A stretch of DNA of 64,000 nt from Leptospira selangorensis. Its GTDB lineage: Bacteria > Spirochaetota > Leptospiria > Leptospirales > Leptospiraceae. The stretch's first letter is position 1; each line of letters opens with the position of its first letter. This document shows, in pieces, positions 55,646 to 64,000 of this stretch. The position numbers were made by a program, and so were the translations under genes. The notes under the pieces are model-generated. The model was given only the letters and a program-made list of their open reading frames with translations, had not been told where the DNA came from and made no database searches. The stretch covers positions 386,897-450,896 of the forward strand of contig NZ_RQES01000012.1 of assembly GCF_004769405.1 (NCBI RefSeq), given 5' to 3'.

Positions 55646-58600
55646 TTACCGATTTCTTTTAAAATTCTCAGCCTGTTCGTAAATTTCCTTATATACTTCG
55701 TCATGATCGACAGGGGGATACCCATGATCTCCCAATAATACAATAAGATCCGCCTTCAGCTCAGCCTTAATATCTCCTCTCTTGTTCCAGTCTATGTATT
55801 TAGATTTGTCATCCACTAATTCTTTAACAGCTTTTGCCAACGGAATAAGTTTTTCATCCGGATAGACAAAATCATATTTAAGAGTAAGACTTTTTAAAAT
55901 ATCGTAAAATGATTTCTGTTCTATATTGAATCCTAATTCAAAACCAGAATTTTGCTCGCTTCTCAATGCATGCATTAAGTCAAGAATTTCAATTGTGAAA
56001 TCCTCCAAGACTGTACTTACAAGAACGTCTTCCTCTTTACGTTCATTGTAACGATGAACTAAAACTTCAAATCGTTTCGTAAAGTCGATCCCTGTAACCT
56101 TATTTATTTTTTTAAATTCCTCTATCCCTCTTGCAAGAAGTTGTAAGAGTAATTTAATCTTCGTATTCGGTAGTTTGATTTTTTCAATTTTAGCGAGATA
56201 TTTATCATCGAATAATTCGATTACGGATGCAGATCCCTCACCCAATTTAAAAATTTCTTCCACCCCGTCAGACTTAAGAGCTTCTTCAATCAGTTTCCGA
56301 ACCTTTGCATTCATCTGCGATGTATCAGGAGCCGGTCCTTTTGTTAATTTATAGATAATGGAGCGGACCGCCAAATAGAAATGGACCGTATCTCTCTCCT
56401 GACCAGTTAAAATCTCCGAGGCGCTACAAATATCGTACGCTGCTTTTAGCCGTTTGACGATTTCTATGAATCGTTTTTCAAGTTTATCGAAGGTTTGAAC
56501 AAATTCAGCAGAACGATTCAGACATTCCAATTGTTGCAAAGGAGTTCCATTAAAATAAGCACTTGTATCAAATGAATGAAATATCCTTTGTAGGAGGTCC
56601 AACTGGTCACGGACAATGACTATCGACTGACGTATCTCCTCGATATTCTCCTGATCCGCCTTATTATACAAAGCAAGCGCTAGATTCAGTTGGCTTTTGA
56701 TCCCGATATAATCTACTACCAATCCCTTTTTCTTTCCCTCGAATTTACGATTCACTCTGGAAATCGTTTGAATAAGATTATGCCTTTGCACAGGTTTATC
56801 TATATAAATCGTATCCAATTCCGGGACATCAAATCCTGTGAGCCACATATCGACCACAATGGCGATCTTAAAATTAGATTTCGGATTTTTGAATTGTTGA
56901 TCTAAATCTTTTCGGTATTCTTTACTTCCTAAAAGGTCGTATAATATTTTCGGATCATCTTTCCCCCGAGTCATGACCATTTTGATCCGCTCTAGAGGTT
57001 TGATTTTCTTTTTTTCTTCTTCCGCAATTTCCAAACCTGGTTCACAAGGTAACGACTCATTCCACTGGGGACGAAGTAAGACCACCTCTTTCCAAAATTC
57101 ATAAGCAATCTCTCTTTTGCTCGAAACAAAGATCGCTTTTCCTTTAATTGAAGACTTTTCCTCCATTCTTCTTTCATAATATTCAACGAAATCTGAGGCA
57201 AGTGCGCGAAGGCGGTCCGGGTCTCCGAGGATCACGGACATATTCGCAGAAGCTTTCTTACTCTCCTCGATTTGGTATTCACTGGAGCCCTCTTCCGCAC
57301 ATTGCGCGTAGTAGTCTTCGATATCCTTTAGTTTAGAATTATCTAACACAACCTTTGCGGCCCTTCCCTCGTAAACGATTGGGACAGTGATTTTATCTTT
57401 TACTGATTCAGTCATCGTGTAGGAATCAACAATCTCTCCAAAAACATCGAGAGTAGAATCAATAGGAGTGCCGGTAAAACCTACATAAGTCGCATTAGGT
57501 AAGGAATCATGTAAATACTTGGCAAATCCGTAAGTACGCTTTATGCCATCAGGACCAATTTTTATCTTTTGATCTAGATTAATTTGGCTCCGATGAGCTT
57601 CGTCAGAAATACAGATAATATTTGTTCTATCGCTTAGGAGTTCAGTAGCCTCTGTAAATTTTTGGATTGTAGTCAAAAAAACTCCACCGCTACTTCTGCC
57701 TTGCAATAATTGCTGAAGCCCAGATCTGGTTTCCACACTGAGAACGTGATTGTCTCCGATATACTTTTTGGCAGCTGTAAATTGTTGGGAAAGCTGATCG
57801 TCCAAGTCTGTACGATCCGTAATGAGAATAATAGTTGGACTTTCTAACTCGACTTCCTTCATGAGAAGCCGGGTCAAGAAGAGCATTGTAAAACTTTTTC
57901 CACAACCGGTGGCCCCGAAATAAGTCCCACCTTTTCCATCCCCTTTCGGCTTGATATGTTTCAGAATATTCTTATATAGTTTTCTTGCTGCATAATACTG
58001 AGGATACCTACATACGATCTTTTCCTGCTTATGAGAAGTATCCGGAAAATAAACGAAATGATGGAGAACATCCAAAAGCCTTTCCTTTTGAAACAAGCCT
58101 TGCACCATGCTATGCAAGGAATCAAATCCGGAAGCCTCCACAGATTCGTTCCCTGTAATCTTGCGCCAGGTGTAGAAGAATTCGTAAGGAGCAAACATAG
58201 ATCCAATACGAGAATCCACCCCGTTACTGATTACACAAAGCATATTATATTTCATTAACTCGGGTATGCCGCGAGTATAACGAATAGTTAATTGTTTAAA
58301 TGCATCGTCGAGTCCCGCATTTTCTCGGATTGCACTTTTGAATTCGAAAACAATTAAAGGTAAACCGTTAATATAAAGAATTGCATCCGGAATTCTTCTT
58401 TCGGATCCAAGAATTTCTAATTGATTAACTACTCGAAACCGATTCTTTTCCGGATTTTCAAAATCAATCAGATCAAGATGAAAATCCTGCTCCTCTTGAG
58501 ATTCTCGCTTCAAAGCAAAACCACTCGTAATCCAAGTATGAAGTGTCTTATTCGATTCGTATAAATCCGCAGTAGAAACAGCTTCTAACTTTCGAATGAT

Positions 58601-58789
58601 AGAATCCAATTCTGATTCTGAAACTTTTTGTTCTGAATAACGATCTATCAGAAATTCCTTCAAATCCGATATAATGAGCACTGATTCTAAAGAACGATCC
58701 AAGGATTCTCCCTTGGAATGGGGATATCCCTGTTCCGCTAGTAAGGCAATGATTGCCGCCTCCAATCGTTCTTCCGGGAAATGGTTCAT
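55646..58789 (-). CDS. hsdR: Type I restriction enzyme subunit R
   Basis: A 1047-residue motor and nuclease subunit. The N-terminal nuclease has D135 in PDAILYINGL and E149-x-K151 in FEFKSA. The SF2 ATPase follows: Walker A GATGCGKS (K298), DEAH at 396-399, GFTGTPI, and the motif VI-like LIQTISRVNRKFEG. The C-terminal helical part binds the methylase core. Length is normal. It is the last gene of hsdM-hsdS-rhuM-hsdR and overlaps the rhuM stop by four bases. All key residues are present, so it should be active. Confidence 0.95.
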   Translation of the reverse strand: MNHFPEERLEAAIIALLAEQGYPHSKGESLDRSLESVLIISDLKEFLIDRYSEQKVSESELDSIIRKLEAVSTADLYESNKTLHTWITSGFALKRESQEEQDFHLDLIDFENPEKNRFRVVNQLEILGSERRIPDAILYINGLPLIVFEFKSAIRENAGLDDAFKQLTIRYTRGIPELMKYNMLCVISNGVDSRIGSMFAPYEFFYTWRKITGNESVEASGFDSLHSMVQGLFQKERLLDVLHHFVYFPDTSHKQEKIVCRYPQYYAARKLYKNILKHIKPKGDGKGGTYFGATGCGKSFTMLFLTRLLMKEVELESPTIILITDRTDLDDQLSQQFTAAKKYIGDNHVLSVETRSGLQQLLQGRSSGGVFLTTIQKFTEATELLSDRTNIICISDEAHRSQINLDQKIKIGPDGIKRTYGFAKYLHDSLPNATYVGFTGTPIDSTLDVFGEIVDSYTMTESVKDKITVPIVYEGRAAKVVLDNSKLKDIEDYYAQCAEEGSSEYQIEESKKASANMSVILGDPDRLRALASDFVEYYERRMEEKSSIKGKAIFVSSKREIAYEFWKEVVLLRPQWNESLPCEPGLEIAEEEKKKIKPLERIKMVMTRGKDDPKILYDLLGSKEYRKDLDQQFKNPKSNFKIAIVVDMWLTGFDVPELDTIYIDKPVQRHNLIQTISRVNRKFEGKKKGLVVDYIGIKSQLNLALALYNKADQENIEEIRQSIVIVRDQLDLLQRIFHSFDTSAYFNGTPLQQLECLNRSAEFVQTFDKLEKRFIEIVKRLKAAYDICSASEILTGQERDTVHFYLAVRSIIYKLTKGPAPDTSQMNAKVRKLIEEALKSDGVEEIFKLGEGSASVIELFDDKYLAKIEKIKLPNTKIKLLLQLLARGIEEFKKINKVTGIDFTKRFEVLVHRYNERKEEDVLVSTVLEDFTIEILDLMHALRSEQNSGFELGFNIEQKSFYDILKSLTLKYDFVYPDEKLIPLAKAVKELVDDKSKYIDWNKRGDIKAELKADLIVLLGDHGYPPVDHDEVYKEIYEQAENFKRNR

Positions 58790-59823
58790 GGCTTTTCCTG
58801 GGAGAGTTTTGTGATGGATTCTAATTGTTTTATGGAATCCTCCGCACCTTTATATTCTAATGTTTCCCTTCTAAGTTTGGAGAATGTTTCATATTCTCGA
58901 AATGCCTTTTCGTCTGCTTCGTCTTTGGAGATAGTTCCCGCATTGGGAAGAACGTTTCGCTCATTGAATCGAAGGAAATCGTCAAGCTTGTCCTTCCAAT
59001 CTTTCTGGAAAATCTGCTTTCTTCTGTTAGCTTGGTCTTCTGCATAGTCCAACCACATGACTACAATCCGATTCATTTCTGAAATCTCCGATTCCAGAAG
59101 ATAATTCTTCGAGGTAGTAACATCTGATTTACGAACCACTTCTCCTTTCCAAACTGTGAGTCCCATATTAGCTTTGCTTGCATCAGCTCGTTTGGAAATC
59201 AATTCTGCAGCTGTCATCCCAGTAACCGCAAAGAGAAGTTTGTTTTGGACAGTACTGAAAAAAAGCTGTGTCTCATGTTGGTTTAGTTCGTAGTCTGCAG
59301 CTAAAGCAAAAATTTCTAGGACCCGAAGATACATTCTTCGTTCGCTAGCGCGAATATCCCGGATTCTCTCAAGTAACTCGTCGAAATAATCGGGTAGCGT
59401 AGGAAGTCCGGAGACTGAGGGGTGTTTTAGGCGTTCATCGTCCATAATGAACCCTTTTACCAGATATTCCCTTAATCGGGAAATGGCCCATTTACGGAAC
59501 TGGGTTCCCCGAAGGGAACGAACCCTGAACCCAACAGCCAAAATGGCATCCAAGTTATAATATTGAACCTCATACTTTTTTCCATCGGGGGCAGTTGTCC
59601 GGAAATTCCGGACAACTGAATTCAGATCCAATTCCCCCTCTTCAAATAAATTCTGCAAATGCTCGCTGATTGTTTGTTTGGAGCGATCGTACAAACTGGC
59701 CATTAGTCCTTGCGACAACCAAATCGATTCCTCCACGAACCGACATTCTATCTTGGCCCGTCCATCCTCCGTCGTGTACAGTAGGATTTCGCCTATCGAT
59801 TGTTCGTCGGGAGAGAAATTCAT
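58786..59823 (-). CDS. rhuM: RhuM family protein inside the type I operon
   Basis: A 345-residue protein of the RhuM family. The N-terminal LLYTTEDGRAKIECRF and SKQTISEHLQNLFEEGEL, then KYEVQYYNLDAILAVGFRVRS and GTQFRKWAISRLREYLVKGF, are characteristic. The fold is helical with a DNA-binding-like part. RhuM was named from a Salmonella virulence island, yet related genes lie inside many type I operons, and its function there is not known. It overlaps both hsdS (59820-59823) and hsdR (58786-58789) by four bases, so it is translated as part of the restriction operon. Confidence 0.9.
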   Translation of the reverse strand: MNFSPDEQSIGEILLYTTEDGRAKIECRFVEESIWLSQGLMASLYDRSKQTISEHLQNLFEEGELDLNSVVRNFRTTAPDGKKYEVQYYNLDAILAVGFRVRSLRGTQFRKWAISRLREYLVKGFIMDDERLKHPSVSGLPTLPDYFDELLERIRDIRASERRMYLRVLEIFALAADYELNQHETQLFFSTVQNKLLFAVTGMTAAELISKRADASKANMGLTVWKGEVVRKSDVTTSKNYLLESEISEMNRIVVMWLDYAEDQANRRKQIFQKDWKDKLDDFLRFNERNVLPNAGTISKDEADEKAFREYETFSKLRRETLEYKGAEDSIKQLESITKLSQEKP

Positions 59824-61220
59824 AGGACTCCAGCAACCAACTTTTCTGCATCGGGAACCTGGAGTTGCCCTGAGAGGAGTTTTGGGAGGAGGGTGTCGCG
59901 GAGGGAGGATAAAGTCATATTTTGCTCGATTAGGAATTCTCGATTCTTAACGAACGATCGTAATTGTTTTTCAGCAACGAGTGCTATCTCTTTCTTAAAA
60001 ATAAATCTTAAATGAGGGATATTGAAAACATTCAAAGCATTAAGTATTGTCCCGACATCTGTTTTTTTTGATATTTCTTGTTTCATAACTTTACTATTTA
60101 ATAAAGTTATCAAGAATCCAGGAAAATCATTCCCCTCTTGAAGGCGAATCGCTGTGATATTCCTACCCAATGCAGCTTTTAAATTTCGAGGAACGATGGC
60201 AACTGCGCCCACTCTTCCAACGTTGGTTATGACACAATCGTTTTCAGCCAACTCGATTCTTGAAATCCATTTAGAATAATCAGAATTGCTGATAAGATAT
60301 TTATCAGTGATATCTATCAAACCATCTTCGCGTATATTATTAAGTTGCAGTAAAATTTTATTTGAGGCTTCAAAAACTCGATCAGGTTTCTTAGCATGCA
60401 AACAATCTATCACTTCGCAAATTTTCCCAATTGTATTCACATCCCAACCTTCCGGAATCCAACCCATATCCTTATGCTGGACGAACTTGTTTGGAAATAG
60501 TCTCTGGATCTCTTCGGGAAGAGGTTTCCGAGCTGAGCCTAAATTGGCTCTGGCTTGAGCTCTCGCCTGAAGTGCTTCCGGAATGGGATTTCCCGAATCC
60601 AATGCGTTATCGATAACCGGATCAAAATCCACAAACCAACTTTGGAAGAGGGCTTGGGACATGGCTTCTAAGGTTTGGTTCATTTTGCGGTTGAGTTCGA
60701 TTTTGTCGTCGAGGGTTTTTAGAATATGCCCAATCGACCATTGCTTATTAGCAGAAGGAAAAACAATGGAAAGATGCCCAATCATTTCATTGTTTAAGCT
60801 CGCTCGCGTTGACATTGTGGAAAAGCTATACATCTTGCTTCGGAACAATGGGCTACGGAAATAATACGCAACGTATTCAGGAATGAGAAAATTTGGATCT
60901 TTAGGTCTCAATCTTTTGGTAAAACCATTAAAGGTAGCATTTGGAAAATCGTTAAGAGCAACGCTACTCATTCCAAGCTCATTCATAGTCTCACTTGTTC
61001 GCGTTAAAAAAACATCACCTCGTTTAATCGAACATTTAGTTTTGTCTTCTTCATTGGATTCTACAAGCTTCTCTAATCTGCTAGGAACAAAATAATTATC
61101 TAGAACATCTTTGAAAGTTAGAAAAGGAAATCCACTTCCAAACGATTCCGCTGATTTTGAAAGACCAGAGGAAATTTCATAAAGATCAATTAATTTCCCT
61201 TCCTTCCACTCACTTCCCAT
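59820..61220 (-). CDS. hsdS: Type I specificity subunit S
   Basis: A 466-residue subunit with two target-recognition domains. The first spans about residues 5-150 and ends in the conserved helix KIELNRKMNQTLEAMSQALF. The second runs about 240-400 and ends in LRSFVKNREFLIEQNMTLSSL, followed by LLPKLLSG. The start ATG 61220 is chosen because GGAGG lies upstream and the gene overlaps the hsdM stop by 11 bases (61210-61220); the frame opens earlier, at 61256. The recognition sequence cannot be read from the protein alone. Confidence 0.95.
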   Translation of the reverse strand: MGSEWKEGKLIDLYEISSGLSKSAESFGSGFPFLTFKDVLDNYFVPSRLEKLVESNEEDKTKCSIKRGDVFLTRTSETMNELGMSSVALNDFPNATFNGFTKRLRPKDPNFLIPEYVAYYFRSPLFRSKMYSFSTMSTRASLNNEMIGHLSIVFPSANKQWSIGHILKTLDDKIELNRKMNQTLEAMSQALFQSWFVDFDPVIDNALDSGNPIPEALQARAQARANLGSARKPLPEEIQRLFPNKFVQHKDMGWIPEGWDVNTIGKICEVIDCLHAKKPDRVFEASNKILLQLNNIREDGLIDITDKYLISNSDYSKWISRIELAENDCVITNVGRVGAVAIVPRNLKAALGRNITAIRLQEGNDFPGFLITLLNSKVMKQEISKKTDVGTILNALNVFNIPHLRFIFKKEIALVAEKQLRSFVKNREFLIEQNMTLSSLRDTLLPKLLSGQLQVPDAEKLVAGVL

Positions 61221-62844
61221 AGCCCAGAACCTCCAGGTTTTTTCGGATCTGAGCATCCAGGGCTTTAGATTCTTCCATTTGCTTATAAAGAGTTTGAGTG
61301 AGTTCCCTCATTTTATGTTCAAATAAGATTCCATCATCCTCCTCTTCGGGCGTTCCCACATAACGTCCTGGTGTGAGGACAAAATCATTTGCTTTCATTT
61401 CTTCTAATGTAGCCGACTTACAAAATCCAGGTTTGTCCTCGTATTTGCCGTCTTTGGATTCTCCTCTCCAGGCATGGTAGGTACGTGCAATTTCGGAGAC
61501 CTCTTCTGTAGTGAGTTCCTTATGAGTTCGGTCCGTCATGACACCGAGGTTTCGGGCATCGATAAAGAGAGTCTTTCCTCTTCTATCCTTATGATTGCTG
61601 TCGGTATGACCTTCTATTTTTAAAGTGCCCTTGTTCTTAGTTAGGAACCAGAGACAAACCGGAATTTGAGTAGTATAAAATAATTGCCCGGGAAGTGCGA
61701 TCATACAATCGACTAGATCATTTTCGATCATTCTTTGGCGAATCGCTCCTTCTCCCTTGGTATTGGTAGACATGGAACCATTCGCCATTACAAATCCAGC
61801 CATTCCATTATCGGAAAGTTTGGAAATCATATGCAAAATCCATGCATAATTTGCGTTACCAGTTGGGGGGACCTCATATCCGGACCAACGAGGATCATCC
61901 AAGAGTTCTTTCGGGTTTCTCCAAGCATCCAAGTTAAAAGGAGGATTGGCCATGATAAAATCAGCTTTTAGATCCGGGTGTTGGTCTTTGAAGAATGTGT
62001 CGGCGGGAATTTCACCCAAGTTAGTCGAAATCCCTCGAATAGCAAGATTCATCTTAGCGAGTTTATAAGTTGTGGAGGTTTGCTCCTGTCCATAAATGGA
62101 GATGTCTTTTTTGTTTCCCTTATGATTCTCAACGAAGGTTACTGATTGCACAAACATCCCGCCGGAACCACAACAAGGATCATAAATTTTCCCTTCGTAA
62201 GGTTCGATCATTTCTGCGATAAGATTAACCACACATTTCGGAGTATAAAATTCTCCGCCGCCTTTGCCTTCCGTCGCTGCGAATTTTCCTAAGAAGTATT
62301 CGTAGACTCGGCCTACTACATCTTCTTCTTTATCTTTGATCGTATCTATATCATGAATGGAATCGATAAGTGCCGCAAGCTTGCTTGGATCTAATCCGAG
62401 ACGAGTAAAGTAATTATCAGGTAAGGCTCCTTTTAAGGAAGGATTTGTCTTTTCTACGGTGCGTAGAGCCTTGTCTATCTTAACCGCCAAATCTTTCTGT
62501 TTTGCGTTTTTCTGAATAAAAGACCAGCGAGCCTCTTCGGGAAGATAGAAGACGTTCTTCTGCGCATAGAATTCAACTCTCTCTATGTATTTCTCTTTTC
62601 CCTCCTGGATGAGTTGCTTGCGCCTTTCCTCGAACTTATCGCTGACGAATTTTAAAAAGATTAAACTAAGTACGACGTGCTTGTATTCGGAGGATTCCAC
62701 GCTCCCGCGAAGTTTATCTGCAGTATCCCATAGGTTTTGTTCAAAGGATTTCTGTGGCTTGGTTGGGGTAACCTTCTCTTTTTTTACCGAGCTGGACTTC
62801 TTAGCTGCTGCTTTTTTTTTGGGGACAATCGCTTTTTGGGGCAT
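61210..62844 (-). CDS. hsdM: Type I modification subunit M
   Basis: A 544-residue N6-adenine methyltransferase. SAM-binding motif I is DPCCGSGG (residues 222-229) and the catalytic NPPF motif is at 300-303. The N-terminal helical domain (about 32-165) begins FEQNLWDTADKLRGSVES. Before it is a lysine/alanine-rich tail of about 30 residues with only one Glu, unusual for HsdM. The gene starts the operon, and the region 62845-63080 between it and the divergent right HARE-HTH gene must hold its promoter; the ribosome binding site (AAGGAAAA) is rather far from the ATG. Confidence 0.95.
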   Translation of the reverse strand: MPQKAIVPKKKAAAKKSSSVKKEKVTPTKPQKSFEQNLWDTADKLRGSVESSEYKHVVLSLIFLKFVSDKFEERRKQLIQEGKEKYIERVEFYAQKNVFYLPEEARWSFIQKNAKQKDLAVKIDKALRTVEKTNPSLKGALPDNYFTRLGLDPSKLAALIDSIHDIDTIKDKEEDVVGRVYEYFLGKFAATEGKGGGEFYTPKCVVNLIAEMIEPYEGKIYDPCCGSGGMFVQSVTFVENHKGNKKDISIYGQEQTSTTYKLAKMNLAIRGISTNLGEIPADTFFKDQHPDLKADFIMANPPFNLDAWRNPKELLDDPRWSGYEVPPTGNANYAWILHMISKLSDNGMAGFVMANGSMSTNTKGEGAIRQRMIENDLVDCMIALPGQLFYTTQIPVCLWFLTKNKGTLKIEGHTDSNHKDRRGKTLFIDARNLGVMTDRTHKELTTEEVSEIARTYHAWRGESKDGKYEDKPGFCKSATLEEMKANDFVLTPGRYVGTPEEEDDGILFEHKMRELTQTLYKQMEESKALDAQIRKNLEVLGYGK

Positions 62845-63080
62845 AGATCTATAATTTTCCTTAATTTAAAGAGCGATTCTTTGAATTCCAGTGATTTTTC
62901 CTGTAGGATATCCTACGTTCGGAACAAAATCAGTCTCTCCATTCGTTTTTTTGAAAGTATTTAGCTTATTTGCAGTCTTGGCTTGATTATATACTTAAAA
63001 ATCGAGACCAAACAAAAGGATTTTCCATTGAGATAAAATATGCTATCCAAAACCTTCCTCGAGCTTATCACTTTCTTCAA

Positions 63081-63896
63081 ATGCAAAATTTTCCTTCTAT
63101 AATCGATTTAGTAATTCATATTCTTTCGGAAACCAAAAAGAGCATGAACCATTTAGAAATTCTGGAATATGCAAAGAAGAGAGACTGGATTGTTGTTGGA
63201 AATTCGAATCTTTCTCTTAAATCAATTTCGAAGGAAATAAATCACGAGTTAAAAAGAAAAGATGGTCATTCGATTCGACGATTGATTAGCAATTTAGATA
63301 AGGTTTCACTTTCTCCATGGGGTAAAGCAGCCTTCAAAGCTATAAAAGGAATCAATAGTTATGCGATGCCACCTCAAAGAGAAGAAAGAGACCTGCATAA
63401 AGTTTTTTCAGTTTTTGCAAAAGGAAAATTCGGATGTGATGTAATTACAATCCATCATGAGCGTTCCAAAAAGGAACGTGGCCAGAATCAAAAATGGTCT
63501 CATCCCGATATCGTAGGTGCGGTTCAAAGAACGATTAATGCAGAGTTAAAATCCAAAAAGGAACTCTATACGATTTATTCTTTCGAGTTGAAAACAAATT
63601 TGAAATTTAACAATGTAACTCAGTCGTTTGCACAGGCATTTCTGAATTCTTCCTGGGCGCATGAAGGCTACTTAGTCTCTCCGAACATAGACAAAGAAGA
63701 AAGTTTCTTCCATGAGTTGCAACTTTTACATTCGATCTTTGGGATCGGAATCATAGAATTAATTCGTACTAACCCAGCTAAGAGTAAAATACTTGTGCCG
63801 TCAAAGAGAAGGTCTAAACTAAATCATACATTGATTGAGCGCCTTGCTTCTAAAAATCAGGAATTCGCTAATTTCATTGGTGAATTTGTTTTATGA
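63081..63896 (+). CDS. HARE-HTH protein with a predicted PD-(D/E)xK nuclease domain (right)
   Basis: A 271-residue protein paralogous to the one encoded at 54730-55626. The HARE-HTH domain spans about residues 4-85. The nuclease-like core has D143 in HPDIVG, E169-x-K171 in SFELK, and the preceding His-Glu (HHER); SSWAHEGYLVSPNI is shared too. ATG 63081 is chosen because it aligns with the start of the left paralogue; a TTG at 62970 opens the frame but would add 37 unmatched residues. The gene is divergent from hsdM. A homopolymer tract and a terminator follow. The family is known in defence contexts; the role here is unknown. Confidence 0.8.
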   Translation: MQNFPSIIDLVIHILSETKKSMNHLEILEYAKKRDWIVVGNSNLSLKSISKEINHELKRKDGHSIRRLISNLDKVSLSPWGKAAFKAIKGINSYAMPPQREERDLHKVFSVFAKGKFGCDVITIHHERSKKERGQNQKWSHPDIVGAVQRTINAELKSKKELYTIYSFELKTNLKFNNVTQSFAQAFLNSSWAHEGYLVSPNIDKEESFFHELQLLHSIFGIGIIELIRTNPAKSKILVPSKRRSKLNHTLIERLASKNQEFANFIGEFVL

Positions 63897-63905
63897 ATAT
63901 GTTGT

Positions 63906-63926
63906 TCCCCCCCCCAAAAAAAAAAA
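63906..63926. repeat. C9-A12 homopolymer tract
   Basis: Nine C residues (63906-63914) followed by twelve A residues (63915-63926), just after the right HARE-HTH stop at 63896. Such tracts slip in replication and in sequencing. It lies outside any recognised gene. Confidence 0.7.
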
Positions 63927-63930
63927 ATAA

Positions 63931-63958
63931 AAAAGCCAGAGTGTTGCTACTCTGGCTT
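63931..63958 (+). terminator. Intrinsic terminator after the right HARE-HTH gene
   Basis: A perfect 11-bp stem AAAGCCAGAGT (63931-63941) with ACTCTGGCTTT (63948-63958), loop GTTGCT, and T residues on the plus strand. A-rich sequence on the left makes it usable in both directions. Confidence 0.85.
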
Positions 63959-64000
63959 TTCATAAACTTCAACATTGATATAACTGCGAATATCTCACAC

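Noticed and set aside
54730..63896. Composite transposon made of the two flanking paralogues
   Set aside because: The paralogues are in the same orientation, strongly diverged, and have no transposase features or terminal repeats.

Overview
The window looks like a piece of a Leptospira chromosome (spirochaete). The evidence is moderate to low GC, many lipoproteins with loose lipoboxes (VGC, ISC, IQC, VQC), frequent TTG and GTG starts, a tRNA-Ile/tRNA-Ala pair with no rRNA genes around it, short dispersed palindromes between genes, and a gene repertoire typical of the genus. This assignment rests on recognition of families, not on a database search. No rRNA, CRISPR array, insertion sequence, integrase or prophage was seen.

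Layout. 0-17.3 kb: a truncated membrane protein, a chemotaxis receptor, a zinc alcohol dehydrogenase, a detoxification-like group (hotdog thioesterase, MAPEG, glutathione S-transferase), two tandem paralogous histidine kinases, a four-gene operon resembling the lvaCAB phosphorylation route for hydroxyacyl-CoA, a strictosidine-synthase-like beta-propeller, and a cNMP-binding protein followed by an acyltransferase. 17.4-28.8 kb: a lipoprotein, a LuxR-type response regulator convergent with a 7TMR-DISM histidine kinase, tRNA-Ile and tRNA-Ala, two paralogous polytopic proteins flanking a PQQ-type sugar dehydrogenase, and a large flavoprotein/polyferredoxin fusion. 28.9-35.2 kb: a TfoX-like protein with a lysine-rich tail and a metal-resistance block (Cys-rich secreted protein, TolC-type and CusA/CzcA-type genes without an adaptor gene, then a divergent MerR/MerT-like pair). 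35.2-45 kb: a DUF3095 cyclase-like protein, split proline catabolism (PRODH and P5CDH), two alpha/beta hydrolases, and a divergent pair of DNA-alkylation repair genes (AlkZ-like and AlkC-like).

45-54.7 kb carries most of the dispersed repeats between an ABC-F protein, a GFA protein, a TetR/NmrA pair, a ferritin-like metal-dependent hydrolase, a sterol-desaturase-like enzyme, a MATE transporter and lipoproteins.

54.7-63.96 kb is a defence island. A complete type I restriction-modification operon (hsdM-hsdS-rhuM-hsdR, minus strand, genes overlapping) is bracketed by two paralogous plus-strand proteins. Each joins an N-terminal HARE-HTH domain to a C-terminal domain with a PD...ExK nuclease-like signature. 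This bracketed arrangement is the best candidate for an undescribed system in the window. Start codons were moved inside the longest reading frame where a ribosome binding site or a paralogue alignment supported it.
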